From: Pleurocapsaceae cyanobacterium CSU_1_1
GTDB lineage: Bacteria > Cyanobacteriota > Cyanobacteriia > Cyanobacteriales > Xenococcaceae
DNA length: 42,104 bases
NCBI GenBank assembly: GCA_012034765.1
Contig: JAAUOU010000030.1
Location: 1-42,104, forward strand
Direction: 5' to 3'
A program made the position numbers and the translations under genes. A model generated the notes under the pieces. The model was not told the DNA's origin. It worked only from the letters and a program-made list of their open reading frames with translations, and did no database searches. Positions 9,424-18,090 of this stretch are shown here, piece after piece (the stretch's first letter is position 1; each line of letters starts with the position of its first letter).

Positions 9424-10128
9424 TTACTTCTTGTCCCAATCCTTACGCCATTGTTTCATCTGCTCAATCTCTTGTTGTTGAGAGTTCAAAATATCTTGAG
9501 ATAGTTTCTTGACATCAGGACGCTTGGTTTTACCCAAAGCATCTTTTGCCATCACCAGCGCGCCTTCGTGGTGAGGAATCATGGCATCAATAAAACGCAG
9601 ATCGAAATCAGGATCAGCTTTCCCTAAATCCATGCTCATCATCATACTTTGCTCCATATCTTCTGACATTGCCATCATGTGACCCATCTCTGCACTCCAA
9701 GCCATAGGAGTTTGATTAGCATTAGGATACCAAGTTGTACGCCATTGTTTCATTTGCTCGATTTCTTGTTTCTGAGCAGTGATAATATCTTGGGCTAATT
9801 TTTTCATTTCAGGACGCTGCGATTTTGTCAACGCTTCTTGGGCCATATTCACAGCCCCTTGATGGTGCATCAGCATACTATCGATGAATCGTAAATCGTA
9901 GTCCGCATCAGCAGGTCCTATGTCCATCGACATATCGTGCTGCATCCCACCATCTTGCATCATCATATCGCCATGCTGTTTTATGTCTTGCTTGTTACTA
10001 GCTTCGGTGGCTTTAGTATTTGAGGCTGGGGTTTGGTTAGAAATAGCTGAAGTGCAAGCAACCATAAGTGTGCTGAAACCTATAAATGTTAAGGTTACCA
10101 ATCTAGTTTTAGTCAGAATTGTGTGCAT
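9424..10128 (-). CDS. DUF305 copper-binding lipoprotein, CopM-like
   Basis: A 234-residue exported protein. The N-terminal signal peptide ends at TLMVACTSA, with a lipobox-like cysteine at residue 25 (the -3 position is Met, slightly unusual). The mature part has two very similar helical modules, beginning DLRFIDSMLMHHQGAVNMAQ and DLRFIDAMIPHHEGALVMAK. Each ends QEIEQMKQWR. Met/His-rich stretches precede each module (HGDMMMQDGGMQHDMSMD; AEMGHMMAMSEDMEQSMMM). DUF305 proteins of this type, such as CopM of Synechocystis, bind copper and aid resistance. A copper role is therefore likely. Its start lies inside the 3' end of the PHP gene (16 bp overlap). Confidence 0.85.
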   Translation of the reverse strand: MHTILTKTRLVTLTFIGFSTLMVACTSAISNQTPASNTKATEASNKQDIKQHGDMMMQDGGMQHDMSMDIGPADADYDLRFIDSMLMHHQGAVNMAQEALTKSQRPEMKKLAQDIITAQKQEIEQMKQWRTTWYPNANQTPMAWSAEMGHMMAMSEDMEQSMMMSMDLGKADPDFDLRFIDAMIPHHEGALVMAKDALGKTKRPDVKKLSQDILNSQQQEIEQMKQWRKDWDKK

Positions 10129-10892
10129 AAATATCGGAATCGAATTTTATTACTCAATAGTCTAGAATTACATACGAATATGAAATAGAGATGAAATTTT
10201 TTCTTTAAAAGTCTCTGGAGGATATTAAGTCCGTGAGTATCAGTTCCGCAGGTACTATAAAGATGATGTGTTGTCGCTAAAGCCTGAACTAATTCGGTTT
10301 TTCCAGGACTAGGTTGCCAAACTTGAGGGTTATTATAAGCATAATAAGTTTCAACACCATCAATATTTAATTCGGCAGCAGCAGGAACTAACTGGCTCGC
10401 CGAGCGACGATAGCGTTCTGGATGAGCTAAAACCGCTAATCCACCAGCCTGATGAATGCTCTCAATTACTCGTTCGGCTTGAGCAGCTTTTTCTTGAGGT
10501 CTATCTCCTTGCAGATATGAGCTAATAGCTGAATGCTCAGGATTGAATCCATAACCCAAGATATGTACTTCTACTTCTAATAATTGAGAAGTAATTTCTG
10601 TACCTGTCCATAGCTGAGGTAAGTTTTTTTGCTCTAAACTAATAGTGGCAAGATATGATTCGGCTTCTTTGAAGCCAGCTACAGAATGGTGATCCGTAAT
10701 CGCCAAACCTTTTAAGCCGATCGCGATCGCTTGCTCTATTAATTCTACTGGTGTGAGCTTACCATCAGAAGCAAGAGTATGTAGATGAAAGTTGTAGGCG
10801 CGAGGACAACTAGCAGCATCAATCGTTTCCCAGACACTTTTTAAGTATCCAGTATCCTGTGCTGTAGGTCTAAGAGGATATGTAACAACCAT
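10113..10892 (-). CDS. PHP-domain metal-dependent phosphoesterase with a run-on C-terminus
   Basis: The protein has the PHP motifs FHLHTLASDGKLTP (metal ligands HxH and D), GLKGLAITDHHSV, a middle VLAHPERYRRSA and the C-terminal CGTDTHG, so all four metal-binding motifs are present. Related YciV/TrpH-type enzymes hydrolyse nucleotide 3',5'-bisphosphates or short RNAs; the substrate here is unknown. Homologues normally end soon after the GTDTHG-LLQR segment. This frame runs about 30 residues further in AT-rich, low-information sequence (KKKFHLYFIFVCNSRLL) and overlaps the next gene's start. I prefer ATG 10892 over TTG 10901. Confidence 0.82.
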   Translation of the reverse strand: MVVTYPLRPTAQDTGYLKSVWETIDAASCPRAYNFHLHTLASDGKLTPVELIEQAIAIGLKGLAITDHHSVAGFKEAESYLATISLEQKNLPQLWTGTEITSQLLEVEVHILGYGFNPEHSAISSYLQGDRPQEKAAQAERVIESIHQAGGLAVLAHPERYRRSASQLVPAAAELNIDGVETYYAYNNPQVWQPSPGKTELVQALATTHHLYSTCGTDTHGLNILQRLLKKKFHLYFIFVCNSRLLSNKIRFRYLCTQF

Positions 10893-11088
10893 AAGTGTCA
10901 AGGAGCAACAGAGAAATGTTTCTAATTGTTACAAATACCATAGCAAAATAAAAGACCCCTTGGCAGAGCTTGAACTAGGAAATAACCATTAAGAAATTGT
11001 TAAATCTCTTGACAGATATGTTTTCAAGGCTATCAAAAAAAAAGATCGATTCCCAATAAAATATATAAAATTAGTTAATAATTTTTAG

Positions 11089-11988
11089 ATGACGACTTTG
11101 CTACCTGCTGTCCTTCCTGTGGGCTTGATTATCTTGATTGGCTTTGTTGTCGGTCGCACTATTCCTCTTCAGCGTTCAACCCTTTCTCAGTTATCCCTTT
11201 TCGTCTTATCTCCCGCCTTAGTGATTAATAGTTTATATCGTACTGAGTTGTCTTTAGATAGCTCCACTAAGCTATTGATTGGCTTTGCCTTAACATCTCT
11301 GGGTATCTACGGGATTGTCACCGCCGTAAATCGTCTCCTAAATCTTCGCGATCCTTTGAGCCGAGCCATTACCGCCGTGGTGATGTTTCCCAACAATGGC
11401 AATATGGGTTTACCCGTCGCCACTTTTGCTTTTGGTACAGCAGGATTGGATCGGGCAATTATTTATATGCTGGGTTCTGCCTTTTTGATGTTTTGCTTTG
11501 GACCAGCGATGCTTCAGGGCAAGGGGATCGCTGAGGGCTTGAAGCTAACTCTTAGGCTGCCTCTGTTGTGGGCATTTTTATTAGGTTTAAGCCTCCATTT
11601 CACAGCACTAAAAATACCTTGGGGATTAGATAAAGGGATTCAGCAGTTAGGTGCAGCAGATATCCCCATCGCTTTAATTTTGCTAGGAATTCAACTATCC
11701 CAGACTCGGTTTCGACCAGAGATTAAAGAAATTATTTTAGCGATCGCTCGTTTACTTGGTGCGCCGATAATTGCCTATATAATTGGCAGGCTACTTCAGT
11801 TAGAAACCCTCAACTTACAAATCCTTGTTTTGGAGAGTGGAATGCCTACTGCGGTTAGTTCTTTTGTGATTGTCAGTGAATTTGGTGGCGATCAAGATTT
11901 AGTCGCCAGGGCAATTGTTACTTCTACATTATTGAGCTTTATTACTCTGCCCATTGTTTTGTCGTTTTTGTTGACTCTTAATTCTTAG
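11089..11988 (+). CDS. AEC-family (auxin efflux carrier-like) permease
   Basis: A 299-residue membrane protein with about ten hydrophobic segments in two five-helix halves, as in the AEC family. Typical signatures are VMFPNNGNMGLPVATFAFG near residue 100 and LESGMPTAVSSFVIVSEFG near residue 248, the two conserved discontinuous-helix regions. AEC carriers in bacteria export or import organic anions such as malate or malonate; the substrate here is unknown. ATG at 11089 gives the standard N-terminus. A hairpin at 12011-12042 probably ends the transcript. Confidence 0.82.
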   Translation: MTTLLPAVLPVGLIILIGFVVGRTIPLQRSTLSQLSLFVLSPALVINSLYRTELSLDSSTKLLIGFALTSLGIYGIVTAVNRLLNLRDPLSRAITAVVMFPNNGNMGLPVATFAFGTAGLDRAIIYMLGSAFLMFCFGPAMLQGKGIAEGLKLTLRLPLLWAFLLGLSLHFTALKIPWGLDKGIQQLGAADIPIALILLGIQLSQTRFRPEIKEIILAIARLLGAPIIAYIIGRLLQLETLNLQILVLESGMPTAVSSFVIVSEFGGDQDLVARAIVTSTLLSFITLPIVLSFLLTLNS

Positions 11989-12010
11989 CTCTTGCACAGA
12001 CTCTAATAGT

Positions 12011-12042
12011 AAATTGGCGATCGTCAATTCAATCGCCAATTT
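12011..12042 (+). terminator. Hairpin terminator after the AEC gene
   Basis: AAATTGGCGAT at 12011-12021 pairs perfectly with ATCGCCAATTT at 12032-12042 across a 10-base loop. It lies just past the AEC stop and 38 bases before the end of the opposing open region. The T-run beyond the stem is weak. Confidence 0.5.
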
Positions 12043-12079
12043 AAATTTACTTGAAATTTTTATCCTGACACAGGATCAT

Positions 12080-12253
12080 TCAAAAGAGTGATTCTGGATT
12101 TTCGCTGCTTTGTTGTTGCTGATGTTGATTAAGATCACAATTGGAGAGGTTATCGCCCAATACTGATTCACCGTGACTCATCTCAAAATCTGAGTTGCCT
12201 AATCCTAAATTTTCTGAAAAACTAGTGAGATCACCAGCATAATTGTAGTTATT
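12080..12253 (-). other. Probable displaced C-terminal tail of the CAP-domain protein
   Basis: Just past the TAA of the CAP gene, the minus strand stays open in another frame to 12080. Deleting one T from the GACTTTTAATAAC run would fuse FDF directly to NNYNYAGDLTSFSENLGLG and a polar tail ending SSENPESLF. The composition (Asn, Ser, Gly, acidic) matches the repetitive tail of the upstream frame. An ATG in this frame at 12289 is available, but nothing suggests independent translation. Confidence 0.45.
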
Positions 12254-12929
12254 AAAAGTCAAACTGGTTTTTATCTGAAGATGCTTCATTGTCAGGAAAG
12301 TTCACCGCATCATCGTCACCTGCCATGAGAGAATCGCCAGAAGTACCAGTTAAATTGTCTTTAGATCCGCTAGATGTTGTGGCTGAATCATTTTTTGCAG
12401 TGTCCACTAGATTAGGGCTCTCTAAGTCTGATGAGTTGCCCGTTGAGTCGCCGCTATCATCTTTGCCAGTTATGGGATCACTATTCTGTTCTTGGGGCGG
12501 ATTAGGTTGATTGCTATTGCCTTGGGGAGTACCAAAGACTTGAGTCCAATAGTGATGATAATTTACTGAACCCGAATCATTTTCCAGAAGTTCATAGCCA
12601 ATGCCAATCTCGGTATAGTCGGCATTGAGAATATTGGCACGATGACCAGGGCTATCCATCCAGCCTTGTACTACTTCTGCCGCTGTTTTCTGCCCCGCCG
12701 CAATATTTTCTCCTGTGTAAGAATATTGATAACCAGTGTCTTGGACGCGATCGCTGACATCAGAACCATCTACTCCTGTGTGACTAAAAAAGTCATCTGC
12801 TGCCATACTATCGCTATGACCTTGAGCGGCTTGAGTCAATCGGTTATTTAATGTTAAGGGCTTTAAACCAGCTTTTGCTCTTTCGGCGTTGGTTAATTCT
12901 AATACTTGATTAATTAATTGAGAAGACAT
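12252..12929 (-). CDS. CAP (SCP/PR-1) domain protein with disordered C-terminus
   Basis: The first 135 residues form a CAP domain with the family signatures LTNAERAKAGLKPLTLN, SDSMAADDFFSHTG, GENIAAGQKTAAEVVQGW, the HRANIL motif (DSPGHRANILNADY) and HHYWTQVFG. CAP proteins are mostly secreted; this one has no signal peptide from its ATG at 12929, as in several cyanobacterial members carried by other export routes. The remaining 90 residues are Ser, Asn, Asp and Gly rich and look disordered. The frame ends NQFDF and stop at 12252, but a one-base shift there would extend the same kind of tail to 12080. Function is unknown. Confidence 0.8.
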   Translation of the reverse strand: MSSQLINQVLELTNAERAKAGLKPLTLNNRLTQAAQGHSDSMAADDFFSHTGVDGSDVSDRVQDTGYQYSYTGENIAAGQKTAAEVVQGWMDSPGHRANILNADYTEIGIGYELLENDSGSVNYHHYWTQVFGTPQGNSNQPNPPQEQNSDPITGKDDSGDSTGNSSDLESPNLVDTAKNDSATTSSGSKDNLTGTSGDSLMAGDDDAVNFPDNEASSDKNQFDF

Positions 12930-13182
12930 AAAATTATTTGCTAAATTTTGTGTGATTTTCGTGAAGTCTTTATGTATTTGACTTCCTCATTTATAAAATT
13001 TTTATGAAGTGACCCTTAGTGATCGCAATTGTTCGCTCAAGATGTTTTTGATTACCCACAGAGAGATAAACAAGTAGTATGATAGAAACTTTTTATTCTG
13101 GCTATTGTATAGGTGAGATCACCAGAAAAACATTGCTATTTGACCGATTCTAGTTAAGAAAAAGGGGTAAGAGGAAAAAGCA

Positions 13183-14508
13183 TTGCATCAAGACTCTTCA
13201 GTAGTGGATCATCGAAGGCGTTTTTGGCAATTAGCGATCGTCAACGTGATTTCTAATCTCATGGTGCCATTGGCTAGTCTAGTTGATTTGGCATTTTTGG
13301 GTCATTTGACGGAAATTAAACATTTAGCAGGAGTGGCGATCGCCACAGTGTTGTTTAATTATATTTATTGGACGTTTGGGTTTCTCCGCATGGGGACGAC
13401 AGGATTAACCGCCCAAGCTAGAGGTCGAGGAGATCGTGAAGTTGAGATACTCACTTTATTACGTAATAGTGCGATCGCTTTAGTCATTGGCATAATTATT
13501 CTCCTGCTACAGCAACCCTTAAGAGAAATTGGTTTTTTCTTACTACAAGCCGATCCTGAAGTACTCCAGGCAGGAAAAGCTTACTATAACGCCTTAATTT
13601 GGGGTGCGCCTGCAACTTTGCTCAACTTTGTTTTATTGGGTTGGTTTTTGGGACGAGAACAAAAGCAAGGAGTGTTCCTAATTTCTTTGATTAATAATGG
13701 CGCAAATATTATTTTAGATTATTTGTTTGTGGTGCGCTGGGGACAGGAGAGTGAAGGAGCGGGTGCTGCTACGGCTCTGAGTCAGTTAGTCACTCTAATT
13801 GTTGGCTTAATTTTGGCAGATCGTCAACTTAGGGAAATATCTAGACAACAACAGCGATCGCTTAGACAATTTATTGGGCAAATTTGGGAATTATCCGCCC
13901 TCAAAGCTGCTTTTTCTCTAAATAAAGATATTTTAATCCGTACTTTGGCGCTAGTATCTACTTTTGCCTTATTTACTAACCTCAGTGCGACGATGGGGAC
14001 GACGACTTTAGCTGGGAATACTCTATTGTTGCAGGTGGTAACTCTAGCAGCCTATTTTATTGACGGGATTGCCTTCGCCACCGAAAGTATTGCGGGTAAT
14101 CTGCACGGACAGGGGGCGAAAGCGCAACTGCTGCCTTTACTTCAATTAGCGGGGGGCGTGAGCTTACTATCTGGCTTGGGTTTTGCTGCGGTGTTTAGCT
14201 TTTTTCCGCTCCCTTTATTTGGTTTATTAACCAGTCACTCAGAGGTAATTCAGCAAATTAGTAACTATCTTTGGTGGTTATTTCCTGTGTTGGGTTTTGG
14301 TTCAATTGCCTACATGCTGGATGGCTATTTTTTAGGCTTAACCGCTGGGAAGATATTACGCCAGTCCACCTTAATTGCTGCGTTCATTGGTTTTGCTCCA
14401 ATGGCGATCGCTGCTTGGTATTGGCAAATGAATCACCTACTCTGGCTGGCTTTAGCTTTATTTATGGCAACTCGAAGTATTACTTTAGGGTGGAAAATTA
14501 ATTATTAA
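13183..14508 (+). CDS. MATE-family (DinF-like) multidrug/cation exporter
   Basis: A 441-residue membrane protein with twelve predicted segments. The N-terminal MVPLASLVDLAFLGHL and LRMGTTGLTAQARGRGD segments match the DinF branch of MATE transporters, which expel cationic compounds using H+ or Na+ gradients. The second half repeats the motif as IDGIAFATESIAGNLHGQG. Start choice: an in-frame TAA lies 15 bases upstream, and no ATG occurs before the first helix. A TTG at 13183 follows a good AAGAGGA ribosome site by about seven bases. GTG at 13204 is the alternative. Confidence 0.85.
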   Translation: MHQDSSVVDHRRRFWQLAIVNVISNLMVPLASLVDLAFLGHLTEIKHLAGVAIATVLFNYIYWTFGFLRMGTTGLTAQARGRGDREVEILTLLRNSAIALVIGIIILLLQQPLREIGFFLLQADPEVLQAGKAYYNALIWGAPATLLNFVLLGWFLGREQKQGVFLISLINNGANIILDYLFVVRWGQESEGAGAATALSQLVTLIVGLILADRQLREISRQQQRSLRQFIGQIWELSALKAAFSLNKDILIRTLALVSTFALFTNLSATMGTTTLAGNTLLLQVVTLAAYFIDGIAFATESIAGNLHGQGAKAQLLPLLQLAGGVSLLSGLGFAAVFSFFPLPLFGLLTSHSEVIQQISNYLWWLFPVLGFGSIAYMLDGYFLGLTAGKILRQSTLIAAFIGFAPMAIAAWYWQMNHLLWLALALFMATRSITLGWKINY

Positions 14509-14567
14509 GCTACTACTACTTGTAAGCTAGATCAATAAAACTCAATAATATTGACGCAAGAAGTATT

Positions 14568-15944
14568 ATGTTAGGCAAAATATTGAAGAGTATCAGTTGG
14601 CTAGATCGTCATTGGTTATATGGTTTAATTTGTGGATTAATAGCAGTTTCGATTGTTTTTACCCAAACCTATGGGCTTAAATCTCAAGCTGCATCATCGC
14701 AATTAGTTTCTGTAGCAGAACCAGAATTAGTAGATTTGGAGCAATTTTCTGATTTAGTTAGCAAGTTAGAGTCGAAATGGGAAAACACTTACGAAAGATA
14801 CTTTGACCGCGATTTTGCTCATCAGTTTAGTTCCGTCAATCAAATTGCCGAGCGTCTGCAAGCAGTTCAAGAGAAGACTGAGATTAACCCTGCGGTTATT
14901 TGGGTTATGCCAGCCGATGATTTTTTAGAATTAATTTTAGTTACTCCTGATGCACAGTTTGTCGTCAAAAAAATTCCTGGTGCAAACCGCGAGAGATTGA
15001 CCAAGAGGATCGATGAATTAGGAGTGGCAATTAGCGATCGCAACTCTCTCAAATATTATCCTCCAGCTAGATTAATTTACAATTGGATCTTTAAACCTCT
15101 CGAACCTTATTTAGAAGCCGAAAACATCGACACATTATTGCTTTGTACTGGGCCTAAACTGCGTTCTCTTCCCTTTGCAGCGCTACATGATGGAGATAAG
15201 TTTATCGTCGAAAAATATAGCTTGGCTCTTATTCCTGCCTTTACTCTCACAGATACTAGCTATAATGAGCAGTCAGATCGGCAGGTTTTGGCAATGGGAA
15301 CATCTAAGTTTAACAACTTGCCGTCACTGCCTGGAGTAGCAATTGAGCTAGAAACTATTGTGCCAAAGTTGTGGTCGGGACGCAAAATAACCGATCAAGA
15401 TTTCACAGTAGCCAATCTACAAGATGTTCATCAAAGAGAAGGCTTTGATATTATTCACATCGCTTCCCACTCTAAGTTTAACCCTGGCTCTCCTGAAGAT
15501 TCTTTTATTCAGTTTAGCGATCGCCGTCTAAGTTTAGCTCAAATTAACGAGTTAAATTTAAAATTACCCCCAGTTGATTTATTGGTTTTAAGTGCTTGCC
15601 AAACCGCTTTAGGAGATGAAGATGCGGAGTATGGTTTTGCAGGGTTAGCGATGCAGGCGGGGGTAAAATCTGCTTTAGCCAGTCTTTGGTCAATTGATGA
15701 TATGGGAACAGTTGTACTGATGAGTGATTTTTATCAGCAGTTAAAATCTACTCCCAGTAAATCAGCAGCATTAAGACAAGCCCAAGTTAATTTGCTGCAA
15801 CGGAAAATTTTTGTTAAAAATGCTCAAATTCAAGGATTAGACTTCAAAGTTGATCTGACAGACATAATCTCAGAGACTCAAACTCAAGACTTTGCTCATC
15901 CCTATTATTGGGCAGGATTTACTCTGATCGGCAATCCTTGGTAG
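14568..15944 (+). CDS. Membrane-anchored CHAT-domain (caspase-like) protein
   Basis: A 458-residue protein with one N-terminal membrane segment (WLYGLICGLIAVSIVFTQ, residues 18-35), a helical linker region, and a C-terminal CHAT domain from about residue 160. The caspase-fold dyad is visible: His301 in HIASHSKF and Cys344 in LVLSACQTALG. The usual downstream AGVKSALASLWSIDD segment is also present. Most cyanobacterial CHAT proteins carry long TPR arrays; this one has none. It may be a membrane-tethered protease, but its substrate is unknown. It sits alone, 59 bases after the MATE gene on the same strand. Confidence 0.82.
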   Translation: MLGKILKSISWLDRHWLYGLICGLIAVSIVFTQTYGLKSQAASSQLVSVAEPELVDLEQFSDLVSKLESKWENTYERYFDRDFAHQFSSVNQIAERLQAVQEKTEINPAVIWVMPADDFLELILVTPDAQFVVKKIPGANRERLTKRIDELGVAISDRNSLKYYPPARLIYNWIFKPLEPYLEAENIDTLLLCTGPKLRSLPFAALHDGDKFIVEKYSLALIPAFTLTDTSYNEQSDRQVLAMGTSKFNNLPSLPGVAIELETIVPKLWSGRKITDQDFTVANLQDVHQREGFDIIHIASHSKFNPGSPEDSFIQFSDRRLSLAQINELNLKLPPVDLLVLSACQTALGDEDAEYGFAGLAMQAGVKSALASLWSIDDMGTVVLMSDFYQQLKSTPSKSAALRQAQVNLLQRKIFVKNAQIQGLDFKVDLTDIISETQTQDFAHPYYWAGFTLIGNPW

Positions 15945-16002
15945 ATTAAACCTAGACCTATCTCAATACTGTTCGGATCAGCGGATTTAATTTATTGCTA
16001 TG

Positions 16003-16070
16003 GAGAGATAGGGAGATAGGGAAGTAGGGAAGTAGGAAAGTAGGGAAGTAGGGAAGTAGGGAAGTAGGGA
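16003..16070. repeat. Tandem GGGAAGTA octamer repeat
   Basis: About eight consecutive copies of GGGAAGTA and close variants (GGGAGATA, GGAAAGTA) fill the gap between the CHAT gene and the PIN gene stop. The array abuts the PIN stop codon at 16071. Confidence 0.85.
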
Positions 16071-16523
16071 CTATTTCTTTTTCAATAATCCTTTTGTAAC
16101 TAACTCTTCAGCGAATAACTTAGGAGAAACAATAGTTACCCCTGCTACAGTCTTGCCAAAAAGAAAACTAAAATCTCGTTTATCTCCTGTCAATAAATAA
16201 GTGCATTTTTGAGCGATCGCACTACCGAGAATAGGAATATCTTTTGATTTTATCGTAACTGGTAAATTTAAAACTAGCTTATTACTAGTAGTAACTTTTG
16301 TTAGCAACAATTCAAACACTTCTAAAGAACCAAACTTTTTTAGCTTTAAATTCTTTCGTGCTTCTTCAACCGCATAAGGACTTGTAACGCATTGTCCGTA
16401 ATGTTGTGCAATGTTTATCAGCTTGGCAACATTGCTTTTAGGTGCTGCTGCACTAAACAAAATATTGGCATCGAGAAAAATTTTTACTCGTGACTTTGAT
16501 TGTAGCTTGGCTACAACCTTCAT
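16071..16523 (-). CDS. PIN-domain toxin of a type II toxin-antitoxin pair
   Basis: A 150-residue PIN-domain protein, a predicted Mg2+-dependent RNase. The first acidic residue lies in KIFLDANILFSAA (Asp18). The central helix AVEEARKNLK supplies a glutamate, and the later PILGSAIAQKCTYLLTGDKRDF supplies the last acidic pair. It overlaps the upstream AbrB-like gene by four bases, the arrangement of translationally coupled antitoxin-toxin pairs. The RNA target is unknown. Confidence 0.78.
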   Translation of the reverse strand: MKVVAKLQSKSRVKIFLDANILFSAAAPKSNVAKLINIAQHYGQCVTSPYAVEEARKNLKLKKFGSLEVFELLLTKVTTSNKLVLNLPVTIKSKDIPILGSAIAQKCTYLLTGDKRDFSFLFGKTVAGVTIVSPKLFAEELVTKGLLKKK

Positions 16524-16756
16524 AAACCTTGTTCTAAATCGAATTCCTCTAGCTCGGCTTCATTCTGCTCGGCAAATTCTTTCAGGCGATTATCACCATA
16601 GATTTCCACTGAAAATGTTACCCCAGGATGTAACAGCAATCCTTCTTCACTTTCTTCTATGACAATTTTTCCGCCAGCCTCAAGGCCATATTTTTCTCTT
16701 AAGTCTTTAGGTAAAGTTATCGTGCCGCGATCGTTAATTGTGACTATTTTTTTCAT
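16520..16756 (-). CDS. AbrB/MazE-type antitoxin
   Basis: A 78-residue protein whose first 45 residues form a swapped-hairpin AbrB DNA-binding domain: VTINDRGTITLPKDLREKYG followed by GGKIVIEESEEGLLLHP. The acidic tail (EQNEAELEEFDLEQ) is the likely toxin-neutralising part. It overlaps the PIN gene by four bases (ATGA), so the two are probably co-translated. Antitoxins of this type usually repress their own promoter, here expected just upstream of 16756; I cannot define the operator. Confidence 0.78.
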   Translation of the reverse strand: MKKIVTINDRGTITLPKDLREKYGLEAGGKIVIEESEEGLLLHPGVTFSVEIYGDNRLKEFAEQNEAELEEFDLEQGL

Positions 16757-16866
16757 AATTACAGTATTTCATGTTTACTGAATTTCTGCAATGATGCCTT
16801 CAGGTTGAGAGTCAATTTTCATCTGAATTCTACACTGAGCATGGCAGCGCCATGCTCTTGTTAGCG

Positions 16867-17865
16867 TTAAGCTACTTTTGCCTGATTCAAGAGATTTTGT
16901 ACTGCTGCGGTTTTCATTCGCGCTCCCAGGGTAGTAACTATTTGAGAAGATGCTAAAGACGCTAACCGCCCTGCCTCTGCATAACTCATCCCGTTAGTTA
17001 TACCGTAGAGAAAAGCCCCTGCATACATATCTCCTGCCCCCACAGTATCGATCGCTTTAACAGGAAACGGTTCAATTTTAATTAGCTGTTCACCGTCAAA
17101 AATCACTGAACCCGATGCTCCGCGCGTAACCGCAAACTTTGTGGCTAAAGTTTTTAAATATGCAATTGCCTTGTCAAAATCTTGAGTTTCTGCCATCAAT
17201 AAAGCTTCTCCCTCATTAGCAAACAGAAAATCTACTCCTGAACCGATAATTTCCAATAGTCCAGACTTAAAGAATTTGACCATATTTAAATCCGCCAGGG
17301 TAAACGCTACTTTGTTTCCCGCAGCTTGAGCAATTTCTTTGGCTTTAATTGCTGCTTGTTTGCTGCTTTCGCCACTAACTAAATAACCTTCAATATAAGT
17401 ATATTCAGCATTTTTAATTGCTTCGGGAACTAACTCTGCATCGCCAAATTCCCCAGAAATCCCCAGAAAAGTATTCATCGTGCGATCGGCATCGGGGGTC
17501 ACAAATACCAAACATTTACCCGTTACTCCCGATTCTGCCACGTGGGATTCTAAGTTAGTGGTTACACCACAGTCAATTAAATCTTGGGTATAAAACTTCC
17601 CTGGTTCATCATCTGCCACCTTGCAAGAATAAAACACTTTACCACCAAACTGACTGATGGCAATCAAGGTATTGGCTGCCGAACCACCACAGGAACGTTT
17701 TTGGTCATAGTTTGCTAAATTACTGACAATTTTATCCTGACTTTCTTGGTCTAAAAGAGTCATGACACCCTTGTCAATTCCTAGATTTTGTAATACCTCT
17801 GGTGATACTTCAAACTCAATATCTAATAAAGCATTACCCAAAGCGTATACATCATATTTCGCCAT
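16867..17865 (-). CDS. Adenosine kinase-like PfkB-family sugar kinase
   Basis: A 332-residue ribokinase-fold enzyme. The N-terminus reads YDVYALGNALLDIEFEV, followed by the first PfkB signature (CGGSAANTLIAISQFGG, residues 59-75). The second signature is AIDTVGAGDMYAGAFLYG, with catalytic base Asp279. The closest known group is bacterial adenosine kinase, which converts adenosine to AMP. This fits the presence of ahcY 4 kb away: AhcY releases adenosine and this kinase would pull the reaction forward. They are on opposite strands, so not an operon. Other nucleoside or sugar substrates are possible. Confidence 0.8.
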   Translation of the reverse strand: MAKYDVYALGNALLDIEFEVSPEVLQNLGIDKGVMTLLDQESQDKIVSNLANYDQKRSCGGSAANTLIAISQFGGKVFYSCKVADDEPGKFYTQDLIDCGVTTNLESHVAESGVTGKCLVFVTPDADRTMNTFLGISGEFGDAELVPEAIKNAEYTYIEGYLVSGESSKQAAIKAKEIAQAAGNKVAFTLADLNMVKFFKSGLLEIIGSGVDFLFANEGEALLMAETQDFDKAIAYLKTLATKFAVTRGASGSVIFDGEQLIKIEPFPVKAIDTVGAGDMYAGAFLYGITNGMSYAEAGRLASLASSQIVTTLGARMKTAAVQNLLNQAKVA

Positions 17866-18090
17866 AAATTACCTCAAGTCACATAACACGATTAACTTTA
17901 AGCAAGATAGCATTATTAGCCCTTAGGTATCAGTGGCGATCGCGGTTAGATTTGACTAGTTTTACTTTGAACTGATTCAATTAATCAAATTAAAATAAAT
18001 AAAACAAAAATTAGACATAGGCAGGGAAGATATAATTATCTAAATTGATCTAGCGCTTAACAAGTAGTTTTTAGTCGCCCCTGCTCTTAT

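Noticed and set aside
13105-13130. GGTGAGATCACC dyad upstream of the MATE gene as an operator
   Set aside because: Only five paired bases around two central ones; too short to claim.
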